Shown here: positions 9,176-18,227 of the stretch, one piece after another
How positions within the stretch are numbered: the stretch's first letter is position 1
Layout of the letters: every line of letters starts with the position of its first letter
Origin: an uncultured Cryptobacterium sp.
GTDB taxonomy: Bacteria; Actinomycetota; Coriobacteriia; Coriobacteriales; Eggerthellaceae
Direction: 5' to 3'
NCBI GenBank assembly: GCA_958410215.1
Contig: CATYOF010000008.1
Coordinates: forward strand, 32,737 to 96,736
Length of the DNA stretch: 64,000 nucleotides
The notes under the pieces: model-generated
Seen by the model: only the letters and a program-made list of their open reading frames with translations
What the model was told of the DNA's origin: nothing
Database searches by the model: none
Position numbers and translations under genes: made by a program

Positions 9176-10732
9176 ATGACTCAATCGAATTCTGTTCTTA
9201 CCTTATCTCATATTACCTATACCTACCCAGGATCTTCCAAACCTGCACTTCAAAAAGTGTCGGCTACCTTTGCGCAGGGATGGACTGGTATTATCGGCAA
9301 TAACGGATGCGGCAAAAGTACCCTTGCGCGCATCGCATGCGGGCTTATTACTCCCGATGGAGGATCAGTTTCTCCTCATCTGGCACACGCATATTGCGAA
9401 CAAGACGCTGGCATTGAACCTGCCGCTCTTTACGACTTTGCCTGCGATTATTCCCCTATTGCGCAAAAACTTCGCCTTCCCTTACATATTGAAGATGATA
9501 TGCCATGGCGATTTTCCGAACTAAGTTGCGGAGAACAAAAGAAAATACAAATTGCTTGTGCACTTTGGATGGAACCACCTCTTCTTGTTTTAGACGAACC
9601 AACCAATCATGTTGACGCTCAATGCCGAAGCGAAATATTAGGCGCGCTTACTTCCTACAAAGGAATTGGTCTTTTGATTTCGCATGACCGTACTTTATTG
9701 GACAATCTTGCACAAGCATGCCTCTGCTTTGAAGGAAGTGCTGTTCGTATGCGTCCTGGCGGATACAGTCAAGCCAAAGCCCAAGCCGAACAAGACAATT
9801 TAAGTGCTATGCGAGAAAAAGCAACGCAAAAGGCAAAGGTACAGAAGCTACAAGCAGAATACTCCAAACGATCTCACAAAGCAGATCAAACCGCATCTCG
9901 AAGAAGCGCCCGCAACCTTGATAAACATGACCGAGATGGTCGCGCAAAAATAAAACTTGCCATCTACACCGGACAAGATGGCAAAGCAGGACAACTTGCT
10001 TCCACCATGGATGCCCGCCTTTCAAAAGAACAAGATAAACTTACACAAATGTTTATCGCTAAAGAATACAATGGCTCACTTTGGCTAGACACTAAACCAA
10101 GCTCTCGTAAAGTTTTACTTCATGTGCCAGCACACACTATGACCACTCCACAAGGTGTCCAACATACGGTGACTACAATCACTTTGGAAAACACCACACA
10201 CCTCGGAATACGTGGACCTAATGGCATAGGAAAATCCACCTTAGTGGACCAACTTGTTACTCAGCTTCAAAATGAAGGTGACGTAATAAACCTTGTAGAA
10301 ACCGCGCATTCCAATGAGAGCCAGAACGGTCGTAATCAATCTTTAGCGGGGCGAACCCCTATTCGCCTTCTATATCTTCCTCAAGAAATTGCCGAAAACG
10401 ATCGTGAAGCGCTCCTTGCCGGAATTAGAGCACTTCCCAAAACTGAAAAAGGGCACTTGTTATCCATTGTTGCTCAATTAAACTCCGATCCAAAGCGCAT
10501 TTTAGAAGGTGCATCTACTAGCCCCGGTGAAGCACGAAAGTTATTTCTCGCGCGCGGGATAATGGAAGCTCCTGAACTAATCATTATGGACGAACCAACC
10601 AATCATCTGGATTTGCATTCCATAGAAGCGCTTGAACACGCACTCGCAAACTTCCCTGGTGCGCTATTGCTCGTAAGTCACGATGAAGCGTTCATGAGTG
10701 CAACTACCGACGAGGTTATTGAAATTCAGTAG
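9176..10732 (+). CDS. ABC-F family ATP-binding protein
   Basis: Soluble twin-ATPase protein without membrane segments. ABC-F members act on the ribosome, either as translation factors or by displacing bound antibiotics. The 518-residue product has Walker A1 GNNGCGKST (about residue 42), signature LSCGEQKKIQ and Walker B LVLDEPTNHVD. A Lys/Arg-rich interdomain linker (about residues 215-260) follows, then Walker A2 GPNGIGKST and Walker B2 IIMDEPTNHLD. The second signature is TSPGEARKLFLARG, in place of canonical LSGGE. The start is supported by TAGGAGA just upstream. The short linker and divergent signatures suggest a resistance-type or specialised member, but the drug class cannot be named. 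The leader upstream is heavily structured. Confidence 0.88.
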   Translation: MTQSNSVLTLSHITYTYPGSSKPALQKVSATFAQGWTGIIGNNGCGKSTLARIACGLITPDGGSVSPHLAHAYCEQDAGIEPAALYDFACDYSPIAQKLRLPLHIEDDMPWRFSELSCGEQKKIQIACALWMEPPLLVLDEPTNHVDAQCRSEILGALTSYKGIGLLISHDRTLLDNLAQACLCFEGSAVRMRPGGYSQAKAQAEQDNLSAMREKATQKAKVQKLQAEYSKRSHKADQTASRRSARNLDKHDRDGRAKIKLAIYTGQDGKAGQLASTMDARLSKEQDKLTQMFIAKEYNGSLWLDTKPSSRKVLLHVPAHTMTTPQGVQHTVTTITLENTTHLGIRGPNGIGKSTLVDQLVTQLQNEGDVINLVETAHSNESQNGRNQSLAGRTPIRLLYLPQEIAENDREALLAGIRALPKTEKGHLLSIVAQLNSDPKRILEGASTSPGEARKLFLARGIMEAPELIIMDEPTNHLDLHSIEALEHALANFPGALLLVSHDEAFMSATTDEVIEIQ

Positions 10733-10812
10733 ATTTACCACCACACTAAAGAAAGAATACGACCACCTTAGACTAAAGAAGATAAAGAATCTCTTTCTCC
10801 AAAGGAGTACCT

Positions 10813-11973
10813 ATGAAGTTTTCGCGCGCTACCTTATCCGATCTTCCAGAATTCCATGTTGGACACGCGCAAAATAGCGAGGCTGCAACTGGTTGTACCG
10901 TTGTAGTATCACCGGAAGGCGCCACCTGTAGCGTAGATGTTCGAGGTGGTGGTCCTGCAACGCGCGAAACCGATCTCCTTAAGCCAGAAAATATGGTTGA
11001 AGCCGTACATGCCGTAGTTTTAAGTGGTGGCAGCGCTTTTGGCCTCGAAGCATCCACGGGAGTAATGCAAGCACTTGCCGAAAAAGGAATTGGATTTGAG
11101 TTGTGCGGCTTACATGTACCTATTGTAGTGGGTGCCTGTTTATTTGATCTTCCTTACGGTAAACCAGAACATCCTACTGCCGAAATGGGTGCATTCGCCT
11201 GCAAAGCTGCGTTGAGCGGCGCCATGGAAAACGAAGCCGCTAAATCGCCTCTATGCGTTCCTGAAGAAGCCTCTTTCACTGTTCTTTCGGGTACGGCAGA
11301 GGGAAACGTTGGTGCTGGTTGTGGTGCCACCGTGGGAAAAATGCTTGACCCTATGCAAGCAACCAAATCCGGCTTGGGCATATATGGAGTTCGTTGTGGT
11401 GACGTAGTAGTCGTAGCAATTGTTGCTGTTAACGCACTTGGCACCGTTTGCTTACCTGATGGCACTCCCCTCGCCGGACATCGTGATACCAATGGTTGCT
11501 TAATGAATCCACTTGATCCTGTTCTTTTATCTATGGCGCCCCAGTCTTCTACAGAAGTAGCCTCATCTTCACATCCCGAAGAAGAAAATTCGACCTGTCC
11601 CGAAAACGATACGCGCTTTAGCACAACCACTTCCCCTGGTTGCACCACCCCATGCACCAATACCACCATTGGCGTGGTGCTAACAAACGCAAAACTTGCT
11701 AAAGCACAATGCCAAAAGGTATCTTCCATTACCCACGATGCTTATGCACGAACTATAAAGCCTGTTCATACTTCTGCCGATGGCGACACAATATTCACCA
11801 TGGCATCAGGCAAACAAGATGCGCCATTCGATTTAGTTGCAATTATGACAACCGAAGCTATGCAGGATGCCATCCTTCGCGCTGTCGCAACGGCAAAAGC
11901 TGCCTGCGGACTACCTGCCGCACAAGATATTAACCCGGAATTATGCGCGAAGATTTTCAATGACTTTTCTTAA
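10813..11973 (+). CDS. P1 (S58/DmpA) family N-terminal-nucleophile peptidase
   Basis: Member of the DmpA/BapA aminopeptidase family (peptidase S58), which self-cleaves to expose an N-terminal Ser or Thr nucleophile and hydrolyses N-terminal amino acids or beta-peptides. The 386-residue product shows GCTVVVSPEGATCSVDVRGG, GPATRETDLL, SGGSAFGLEA and VPIVVGACLFDL in family order. GAGCGATVGK and NTTIGVVLTNAKL follow. Cleavage in relatives falls before the Thr of the NTTIGVV segment, leaving a small C-terminal beta-chain ending with DGDTIFTMASG. A low-complexity Ser/Thr/Glu/Cys stretch of about 45 residues (about 242-285) sits just before the predicted cleavage point. A good AAAGGAG site precedes the ATG. 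A strong terminator follows. Confidence 0.88.
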   Translation: MKFSRATLSDLPEFHVGHAQNSEAATGCTVVVSPEGATCSVDVRGGGPATRETDLLKPENMVEAVHAVVLSGGSAFGLEASTGVMQALAEKGIGFELCGLHVPIVVGACLFDLPYGKPEHPTAEMGAFACKAALSGAMENEAAKSPLCVPEEASFTVLSGTAEGNVGAGCGATVGKMLDPMQATKSGLGIYGVRCGDVVVVAIVAVNALGTVCLPDGTPLAGHRDTNGCLMNPLDPVLLSMAPQSSTEVASSSHPEEENSTCPENDTRFSTTTSPGCTTPCTNTTIGVVLTNAKLAKAQCQKVSSITHDAYARTIKPVHTSADGDTIFTMASGKQDAPFDLVAIMTTEAMQDAILRAVATAKAACGLPAAQDINPELCAKIFNDFS

Positions 11974-12041
11974 ACCATCTCTCAAGCCATTACGAGATAC
12001 GAATTATTTGACTGCAATCTTATTTACAACCGGCGATTATG

Positions 12042-12088
12042 GGTTATATAAAAAGGGGCTTATATCCTAAGCCCCTTTTTATATAACC
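12042..12088. terminator. Bidirectional terminator, 21-bp perfect hairpin
   Basis: Arms at 12042-12062 and 12068-12088 are perfectly complementary over 21 bases with a 5-base loop. The GGGGC core is flanked by A/T runs on both sides, so it can stop transcription from either direction between the convergent peptidase and DUF3737 genes. Confidence 0.88.
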
Positions 12089-12113
12089 GCCAATTTTTAT
12101 TGCTATAACCGCT

Positions 12114-12146
12114 AAAAGGCAAGCCAAAATGACTTGCCTTTTTTCG
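12114..12146. terminator. Second terminator hairpin
   Basis: Ten-base arms AAAAGGCAAG/CTTGCCTTTT (12114-12123, 12133-12142) with a 9-base loop, followed by T residues. It backs up the stronger hairpin just before it in the same convergent gap. Confidence 0.75.
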
Positions 12147-12179
12147 CATCACTCATACCGCGCAGCATAGTTATATAAG

Positions 12180-13103
12180 TTACGCCGCAGTAGAAGAACA
12201 ATTAAAAGGTAAAGAGGTATTTGAATCGCTTTCGTTACTAGTGGAAATTACGGTATCTGAAGGGTTAACTATGTCCTCTTCCATGATAAGTTCACCAATA
12301 GAATCAGCAGTAATAGTTCCACGCAACGGGTTTTTCACACTGTCAATACAGCTATGTACTTCAGCCTGTACTTCGCTACGTTCGAAAGCTAAATCGCATT
12401 CCTCCATCGTGCAATCTTCCAACACTAAATTTTTACAATAGCAGAATGGCTGAGTTCCTTTAATGTGACAACGAACTAATCGTAAGTTTTCTGAATACCA
12501 TGCAAGGTATTCTCCTTCAAGTACGCTGTCATACACAGTTACGTTCTTAGCGTGCCAAAAAGCATCTTTAGTCTTGAAATGAGAATTCGTTACTTCCATG
12601 TCCGTTACATATTGAAACGAATATTTTGCGGTCATGTCCAAATTGTTAATGTGAACATTCTTGCATTCAAAGAAGGGATATTCAGAAATAAGTGAACTAT
12701 TGCTCACTTCTACATCGCGACATCGCCAAGCAAATTCAGATGATTGAACGCTGCATTCGTCCAGTTTTACCCCTTCACATTCGCGAAGCGCCTTAATTCC
12801 AGCAAGAGTACTGTTAGTTATTTCAAGATCACGGTCATACCATAGCGCTGCTCGACAAGTTTCCGGCATGGTGCAGTGTTGCATAGTGGCGTTCGTAACG
12901 TGCCACATAGGATAACGTAAACGCAAGTCACACTGCTGCAGTTGTATATGAGATGCTTCCTTTAAGGCCGACTCGCCATCTGCTGGTCCATCGAAGATGC
13001 ATTGATCAATTGCTGCATTTTGAATACCGTACAGTGCGCGCTCTTCATCGAATGTTTGATTTTCAATTACCTGCATTGAGGTGCTGTAAGGCAAGGAATT
13101 CAT
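12180..13103 (-). CDS. DUF3737 right-handed beta-helix protein
   Basis: 307 residues, recognised as a DUF3737 family protein. It is built of repeated strand-turn units (VTNATMQHCTM, LEITNSTLAGI, VKLDECSVQS, VEVSNSSLIS, VHINNLDMTA, MEVTNSHFKT, VTVYDSVLEG and so on). Each unit is about 18-20 residues and contains an Asn or Cys at a turn, as in pectate-lyase-like solenoids. There is no signal peptide or membrane segment, so it should be cytoplasmic. The biochemical role of the family is not known to me; these proteins are common in gut anaerobes. The start has GGAGGA upstream. The C-terminal ~35 residues are Ser/Asn/Thr-rich and probably disordered. Confidence 0.85.
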   Translation of the reverse strand: MNSLPYSTSMQVIENQTFDEERALYGIQNAAIDQCIFDGPADGESALKEASHIQLQQCDLRLRYPMWHVTNATMQHCTMPETCRAALWYDRDLEITNSTLAGIKALRECEGVKLDECSVQSSEFAWRCRDVEVSNSSLISEYPFFECKNVHINNLDMTAKYSFQYVTDMEVTNSHFKTKDAFWHAKNVTVYDSVLEGEYLAWYSENLRLVRCHIKGTQPFCYCKNLVLEDCTMEECDLAFERSEVQAEVHSCIDSVKNPLRGTITADSIGELIMEEDIVNPSDTVISTSNESDSNTSLPFNCSSTAA

Positions 13104-13232
13104 TATGCACTTCCTCCATACTAATATAACTTACCGTTTCGCTTCGATAAGGTAAGTAACGTAGTGTTTCTTATATAGTACGCAGGAATATGGCTTACAA
13201 CAAATGCTTAAAGCAAATAGTTACTTATGCTT

Positions 13233-13261
13233 ATTACGCATATCACGACGATATGCGTAAT
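13233..13261. promoter_or_regulatory. 12-bp palindrome upstream of the DUF3737 gene
   Basis: Perfect inverted repeat ATTACGCATATC-5-GATATGCGTAAT in the 396-base gap between the hydrolase stop and the DUF3737 start, about 130 bases before the latter. It lacks a T-tract on either side and so resembles an operator more than a terminator. No regulator can be assigned. Confidence 0.4.
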
Positions 13262-13392
13262 GCGATAAACGCGCTCCAAGTACTTGATCACCGCCCTCGA
13301 ACTTGCTGATATTTATAGCACCTACCAGCAAGCACCTTTAGATAAAGATCCAAGTTGCTGAGATTTAAGAATCATTCTGCGTTCATAAATTA

Positions 13393-13425
13393 CTAAGGGT
13401 CATCCTCTTTGAGGACGACCCCTAG
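13393..13425. terminator. Imperfect hairpin 3' of the hydrolase gene
   Basis: Fifteen-base arms with 13 pairs (13393-13407 and 13411-13425) and a 3-base loop, about 75 bases beyond the hydrolase stop. No good T-tract on either side; possible terminator or RNA-stabilising hairpin. Confidence 0.4.
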
Positions 13426-13499
13426 TAGTCGGGGACAAAATCCAAAAAGCATTTCATCCCACAGCTGCACTGAGAAGAGCTTCTCCCTCTTCTATCACT

Positions 13500-15746
13500 T
13501 TAATTAATAGCTACCGCATCATCCTTTTCAAAGGCAGAGGGGCTGTAATAGCGGGTGCCATCATCGGTCTTCTGATAATGCGACACAAAGTCCCAAACCA
13601 ACCTGAACTCTTCGGGATAGCAGTTATGTTCACGAGCCAAAGTACGGGTGAACTGTACTAGCGGCATATCATCTGCATTATTCCAGGTATAGGTGTAATA
13701 TCGACCTTCTTCAGAAGCAGATGAGCAAGCATCCAAGAAACTCTGATGATCGTTAGGGGTAAATTTCAGATTGATACCGTCTTGCTTAGTAGCTCCCATT
13801 ACCCAATTATAAGCTGAACTAGCTTTTGAATTATCCCATGGATCCTTTACTAGGTCTAGATTCCTTTCTGGTTCACTAATATCAGCTTGACCGATCGTTA
13901 TGAAGGAAGGCATCACATCATCGGCAGTAAATTCAGTATTGGGGAACGATGTAGAACCAACTGCTGCATAATAACCAGCCTCAGTATTGTGAGTTAAAGT
14001 CTGAATTGTGTGGCAACCTAATGAATGACCGCTGCCATATACACGAGATGTATCAATTGTTACTCCCGCATCGGAAGCAACCGCATTTTCAAGCATTGTC
14101 AAGGCAGAACGAGAGAAATTAATATTGTCAGCTTCATCACCGTAATTCAAACCAGCAGCACTTTTGGCACAATATTCACCCATGATTACAACCGCACAGC
14201 CTTCGTCGTTGGCAATGGTCCACCACATAGAACAATCAAAGAAAGTAGAAGCCGCCTGAGTCATTCCAGGCCAAACAATTACTGCCGGAATCCCACCTTC
14301 GCCAGCATTTTCTTTAGCATTATCAGGGATGTACATAAGTGTTTCACGAGGATCCAAACTTCCATTGCCGTCGTAGTCATTGAATGCGAACATGCAAGAA
14401 TACAAGGTGCCAGAAACAGGACTACCACCAGGATTTTCTAAACGAGTAGATTGCAGCGCGCGTTCTTCAACGGTCTTTTCGGATCCATCGTCACCTTTAA
14501 AGGTAAAGGTTTCAATAGCATCACCCGATTCAGCCTGATCACGAGCTGCCTTGGTGATTTCATAGTAATTAGTGCGTACACCAAGCGCGTTACTATAAGC
14601 AAAGCAGTTTGTGTAGCGAGTAAACTGAGAAAGGAAAGCATGAATGTCAGTTGCCGACATACTATCCCCATCAGCTACACGAACTTCTGACACGCCATAG
14701 TCTGCTCCCCAATTTTTTGCAACACTGTTGGCATACCTAGTTTGCCAAGCATCAGAATCTAAACTCTGACGATACACACCTGCTTCATCCGTTTCAACGG
14801 CATCATTGACATCTTTCCAGTACTGCACACTTTCATCATTGTTGGCATAACCAACAAATAAGGTAGGAGCAGGAATATCGGCATTCGTAATGAAGTCACC
14901 ATTAGGAGCGGCGCCTTCATCGGCCATTTTTGCCAATGTGGCGGAAAAGTCTTCGTCATCATAACCCGCATAATAAGAACCATTGTTAATACCGTTATAC
15001 TCGCGCTCAGCCGAAGCATTTAGCACATCAGAACCAACGCTTTGTCCATTTATGAAAGCCTGACCCGCCACATACAAAGGATTGTTAGAAGTCCAGGATT
15101 CCAGTACCGCACAGCCTTCGCCATAGCCAATGTAGTAGTTGCAAGAATGGCCCGTAAATACTGAACAGGTTGACCCATCACTCAACGGAATTGTGCCTGA
15201 TTGCAATATGCTGTTAGAAGTAGAACGGGTATCAAAAGCAGTGTTGCCAATGGTTTCGCCAATGCACGTATTTAAATAATCTGCTTCATCGTCGGGGGTA
15301 CCCCATGTACCATCGGCAGGCTCTAAAACAAAAAGCAATTCACCATACTGATCGGCTTGATCTATCCAACCTTGTTCCTGTAAGAATGCGTAGGTATCTT
15401 TTGTCTCATTGGGAACGGCAATCACATTAATATAATTGCGCAAAGCCGCATGTTCAGGTATGTATAGTTTTATCGTACGACCAGAATCCAAAGTATAGGT
15501 GTAATACCCCGTTACTGGATGTTCATTAACCTTAGAGTAATCAATTGCTATGTTACGAGTGGTTTTACCTGTTTTTTCATCGGTTACCTGCTCGGTATTA
15601 GACAAAAGATACTCATCCAAATCGGTAGGAGAATTTTGTTTTGCGACGTTATTTGTTGTCATTACTATCGCTATCACAATAGCTATGACAACAACAACTA
15701 CAGCAACAGCACCTACAATAAGGTGCTTTCGAGTTTTTGCTTCCAT
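13500..15746 (-). CDS. Membrane-anchored alpha/beta hydrolase (esterase-like)
   Basis: About 748 residues. An N-terminal signal anchor (hydrophobic run after MEAKTRKHL, residues about 8-30) places the rest outside the membrane. The C-terminal third is an alpha/beta hydrolase: oxyanion-strand region VIVWPGMTQAAS, then the nucleophile elbow GSGHSLGCHT (Ser near residue 572), and a late His candidate in NDHQSFLD or REHNCYP. This layout is seen in PHB-depolymerase-like or feruloyl-esterase-like secreted enzymes. The first ~400 residues are Asp/Tyr/Ser-rich and I recognise no domain there. The substrate is unknown. The ATG at 15746 has GAGGTGAGGG upstream and is preferred over a GTG seven codons earlier. 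It stands alone on the minus strand. Confidence 0.78.
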   Translation of the reverse strand: MEAKTRKHLIVGAVAVVVVVIAIVIAIVMTTNNVAKQNSPTDLDEYLLSNTEQVTDEKTGKTTRNIAIDYSKVNEHPVTGYYTYTLDSGRTIKLYIPEHAALRNYINVIAVPNETKDTYAFLQEQGWIDQADQYGELLFVLEPADGTWGTPDDEADYLNTCIGETIGNTAFDTRSTSNSILQSGTIPLSDGSTCSVFTGHSCNYYIGYGEGCAVLESWTSNNPLYVAGQAFINGQSVGSDVLNASAEREYNGINNGSYYAGYDDEDFSATLAKMADEGAAPNGDFITNADIPAPTLFVGYANNDESVQYWKDVNDAVETDEAGVYRQSLDSDAWQTRYANSVAKNWGADYGVSEVRVADGDSMSATDIHAFLSQFTRYTNCFAYSNALGVRTNYYEITKAARDQAESGDAIETFTFKGDDGSEKTVEERALQSTRLENPGGSPVSGTLYSCMFAFNDYDGNGSLDPRETLMYIPDNAKENAGEGGIPAVIVWPGMTQAASTFFDCSMWWTIANDEGCAVVIMGEYCAKSAAGLNYGDEADNINFSRSALTMLENAVASDAGVTIDTSRVYGSGHSLGCHTIQTLTHNTEAGYYAAVGSTSFPNTEFTADDVMPSFITIGQADISEPERNLDLVKDPWDNSKASSAYNWVMGATKQDGINLKFTPNDHQSFLDACSSASEEGRYYTYTWNNADDMPLVQFTRTLAREHNCYPEEFRLVWDFVSHYQKTDDGTRYYSPSAFEKDDAVAIN

Positions 15747-16070
15747 AGAATCCCTCACCTCTTTCACTTTTATCTATCCACTAGTCACAATCTCCGCGCG
15801 CATAATTTGCAACCAATGTTTTCTACTCAGCATGAAAAATACTGGTATATTTTCAGAAATGGGATTTAAAATTCGAATTTGTTTCCTCCATATCCCTGTG
15901 TATTTCTTTCAAAAGTTTTGTGGATCTTCCCTATAGATAAGCTTTATCTCATTGGTAATTCTTATTATTGATATTGAAAAATAAAATGACAAATATGTAA
16001 TTCGAAAGATTGTTTAGAAAAATTGAAATCAAGATCCCAGTTCATTTTGCTATCAACCTTCATAAAAGAA

Positions 16071-16094
16071 AAAAGCTCCCTTTGGAGCTTTTAT
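16071..16094. terminator. Terminator hairpin
   Basis: Arms AAAAGCTCC/GGAGCTTTT (16071-16079, 16084-16092) with a 4-base loop and flanking A and T runs. It lies about 100 bases 3' of the minus-strand GNAT gene and should end its transcript. The remaining bases of the 15747-16196 gap show nothing else I can name. Confidence 0.8.
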
Positions 16095-16196
16095 CAATTC
16101 AGCACTAATCCAACGCCTTCTTTGCGAAGCAATACAAAACCCAGTAGATCCTTTCACATAGTCGCCACTATGCCAAGTGCTTTACAGCCGCAATAA

Positions 16197-16859
16197 TTAC
16201 TGGGGTTTGCGAATCATTCTGCGTTCATAAATAGCAAAATCTGGTGAGTGAATTTCGTCATAGAGTTCAAACCCTAAATGTTTATACATATGCTGAAGTC
16301 TATCGGCATAACATTCCAAATAGCAGTTCAACCCATGGGCATCAGCATAATTAAAAAATGGCGTAAGCAATCTACGCAGTGCTCCCGTACCGCGAGCTTC
16401 AGGATCTACTGCCCACGCATAGAAATACAAGTGGTCCTTACCTTCATCCAATTTACGACACCAATCAAAATCAGAAATGAGTTCCATCTTCTGCATTCGA
16501 TCATTTAACAAAGAAAGCTCTTCGGGAGTTGCTACTTCCTCTAGATACTTACCAGTTTGAGCTTCAAGTTCAGAATGCGTAGTACCTTTTAATTCGCTAA
16601 ACAAATATCCACCTGTTGCTGCAGCCATATCAGGCAACGCGTATACCGCTTGATAAGGAGCATGTACTGTAAGATCATCCAAAAATACCGCATGAATAAG
16701 CTCTTCTTTTCGTGCTTTAGTGGTGCCAAGTTCATCCAATGCACTAAGCCAGGTAATAAACCAATTTTCTTCTAAAAAGCTTGTGCCCATCATATTGGCA
16801 GCACGACGAAGCAAATCGGTTTGATTAGGCTGAATAGTTATAAGTCCTGGAAGGTTCAT
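16197..16859 (-). CDS. GNAT-family N-acetyltransferase
   Basis: 220 residues with a C-terminal GNAT fold. The acetyl-CoA pyrophosphate loop is AVDPEARGTGALRRLLTPF (about residues 150-168, R-x-x-G-x-G/A type). The strand-turn LNCYLECYADRLQHMYKHLGF is the usual C-terminal GNAT signature for the Tyr/Leu near the active site. The N-terminal half (residues 1-90) is more variable and helical. The acceptor is unknown. The start has GAGGA upstream. It is monocistronic, divergent from the 3-hydroxyacyl-CoA dehydrogenase gene with about 150 bases between. Confidence 0.8.
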   Translation of the reverse strand: MNLPGLITIQPNQTDLLRRAANMMGTSFLEENWFITWLSALDELGTTKARKEELIHAVFLDDLTVHAPYQAVYALPDMAAATGGYLFSELKGTTHSELEAQTGKYLEEVATPEELSLLNDRMQKMELISDFDWCRKLDEGKDHLYFYAWAVDPEARGTGALRRLLTPFFNYADAHGLNCYLECYADRLQHMYKHLGFELYDEIHSPDFAIYERRMIRKPQ

Positions 16860-17010
16860 GGTTTTTCCTCATTTGTTATATTTTGTTGCGTATCGCCAGC
16901 AAACAAGCCGCACAGCTAACAGTTTTCTATCAAAGTAAATGTTTCTCATTTAGAAGCATTTCAATTCAAGTATAGATTAATCATACACAAACTTCCCCCT
17001 TAAGGAGGTC

Positions 17011-17952
17011 ATGATGAACTTCAAGAAAGTTGTTGTAGCTGGCGGCGGTGTGCTGGGAAGTCAAATTGCTCTTCAGTCCGCCTATAAAGGATTCGACGTT
17101 ACTATTTGGTTGAGAACTGACGCTTCTATTGATCGTGCGCGCCCGAAATTAGAACGTTTTCGCGACATCTATGTTGCTACCCTTGAAGCAATGAAAAGCA
17201 ATCCTTCTGCATATGCGCGCGGCTTAGCTAGTTCTTCTGCTATCTCAGCAGATGAAATTAACGAACTTCAAAAGCAAGCAGTACACGCTTATGAAAGCTT
17301 AACTTTAACTACCAGTTACGAGGAAGCGTTTAAAGATGCCGACCTAGTAATTGAAGCAATCGCAGAAGACCCCAAACAAAAGATTGTATTCTATACGGAA
17401 GCTGCAAAGTATTTACCAGATCGCACGGTAGTATGCACCAATTCTTCCACCATGCTACCCAGTGCCTTTGCTGATTATACAGGTCGTCCTGAAAAGTATC
17501 TTGCGCTACACTTCGCTAACGAAATATGGCGTAACAATACTGCCGAAATAATGGGCCATGCCCGCACCGAACAGCGTTATTACGATGAAGTTGTTGAATT
17601 TGCAAAAGCCATTGGCATGGTTCCGCTTTGTTTAAAGAAAGAACAACCAGGTTATATTTTAAACAGCATGCTGGTTCCCTTATTAAATGCCGCTGAAATG
17701 CTTGCGGCAACAGGTGTTGCAGATATTGAAACCATTGATAAAACCTGGCGTTTAGGCACAGGTGCGCCCGTGGGACCCTTCCAAATATTAGATATCGTTG
17801 GACTAACTACTGCCTATAATGTCAATGCTTTAAACCCTGAAGCGCAGGACCCCAACACCGTAGCGGGGAAAATTCAAGCCATGCTTCGGTCCTATATCGA
17901 CGAAGGGAAACTTGGCGTAAATGCTGGCGAAGGATTCTATCGATATAAATAG
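17011..17952 (+). CDS. 3-hydroxyacyl-CoA dehydrogenase family protein
   Basis: NAD-dependent dehydrogenase of the FadB/Hbd type, interconverting 3-hydroxyacyl-CoA and 3-oxoacyl-CoA. The 313-residue product has an N-terminal Rossmann fold with the dinucleotide motif VVVAGGGVLGSQIALQSAYK and the adjacent acidic residue region. CTNSSTMLPS and ALHFANEIWRNNTAEIMGH match the active-site His region (usually HFFNP; here HFAN, a departure). The C-terminal domain (GYILNSMLVPLLNAAEML...DKTWRLGTGAPVGPFQILDIVGL) is typical. AAGGAGG precedes two consecutive ATGs; the first is given. The HFAN variant suggests an orphan enzyme, such as one acting on a short hydroxy acid. No beta-oxidation partner is adjacent. 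Confidence 0.86.
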   Translation: MMNFKKVVVAGGGVLGSQIALQSAYKGFDVTIWLRTDASIDRARPKLERFRDIYVATLEAMKSNPSAYARGLASSSAISADEINELQKQAVHAYESLTLTTSYEEAFKDADLVIEAIAEDPKQKIVFYTEAAKYLPDRTVVCTNSSTMLPSAFADYTGRPEKYLALHFANEIWRNNTAEIMGHARTEQRYYDEVVEFAKAIGMVPLCLKKEQPGYILNSMLVPLLNAAEMLAATGVADIETIDKTWRLGTGAPVGPFQILDIVGLTTAYNVNALNPEAQDPNTVAGKIQAMLRSYIDEGKLGVNAGEGFYRYK

Positions 17953-18076
17953 TAAGCTAACTAGCGGGCAAATACCCCTACCGCAAGTTAGAGTTAGCGG
18001 CCGATATGTGAATTACAGAAAAATGCTGGCGTATACGACAAGTTTTACTAACCCGTATTACTTTCTCCTTATAGAA

Positions 18077-18108
18077 GTAGCCGCCCTTCCTACGGGAAGG
18101 GCGGCTAC
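18077..18108. terminator. Terminator hairpin, 14-bp GC-rich stem
   Basis: Arms 18077-18090 and 18095-18108 are perfectly complementary with the tetraloop TACG. It sits in the convergent gap between the dehydrogenase and SDR genes and can serve both. An additional GCTAACT/AGTTAGC inverted repeat lies just before it (about 17956-17997). Confidence 0.8.
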
Positions 18109-18227
18109 CTTTCAATCCATATGAAAACATGGGATCAATAGGACTAACGAAGTTAATAGTCAAAAGCGCAATTACAAAATCGCACAAGCAACCAGCGACT
18201 AGTAACCAGTAACCAAACTAGCCAAAA

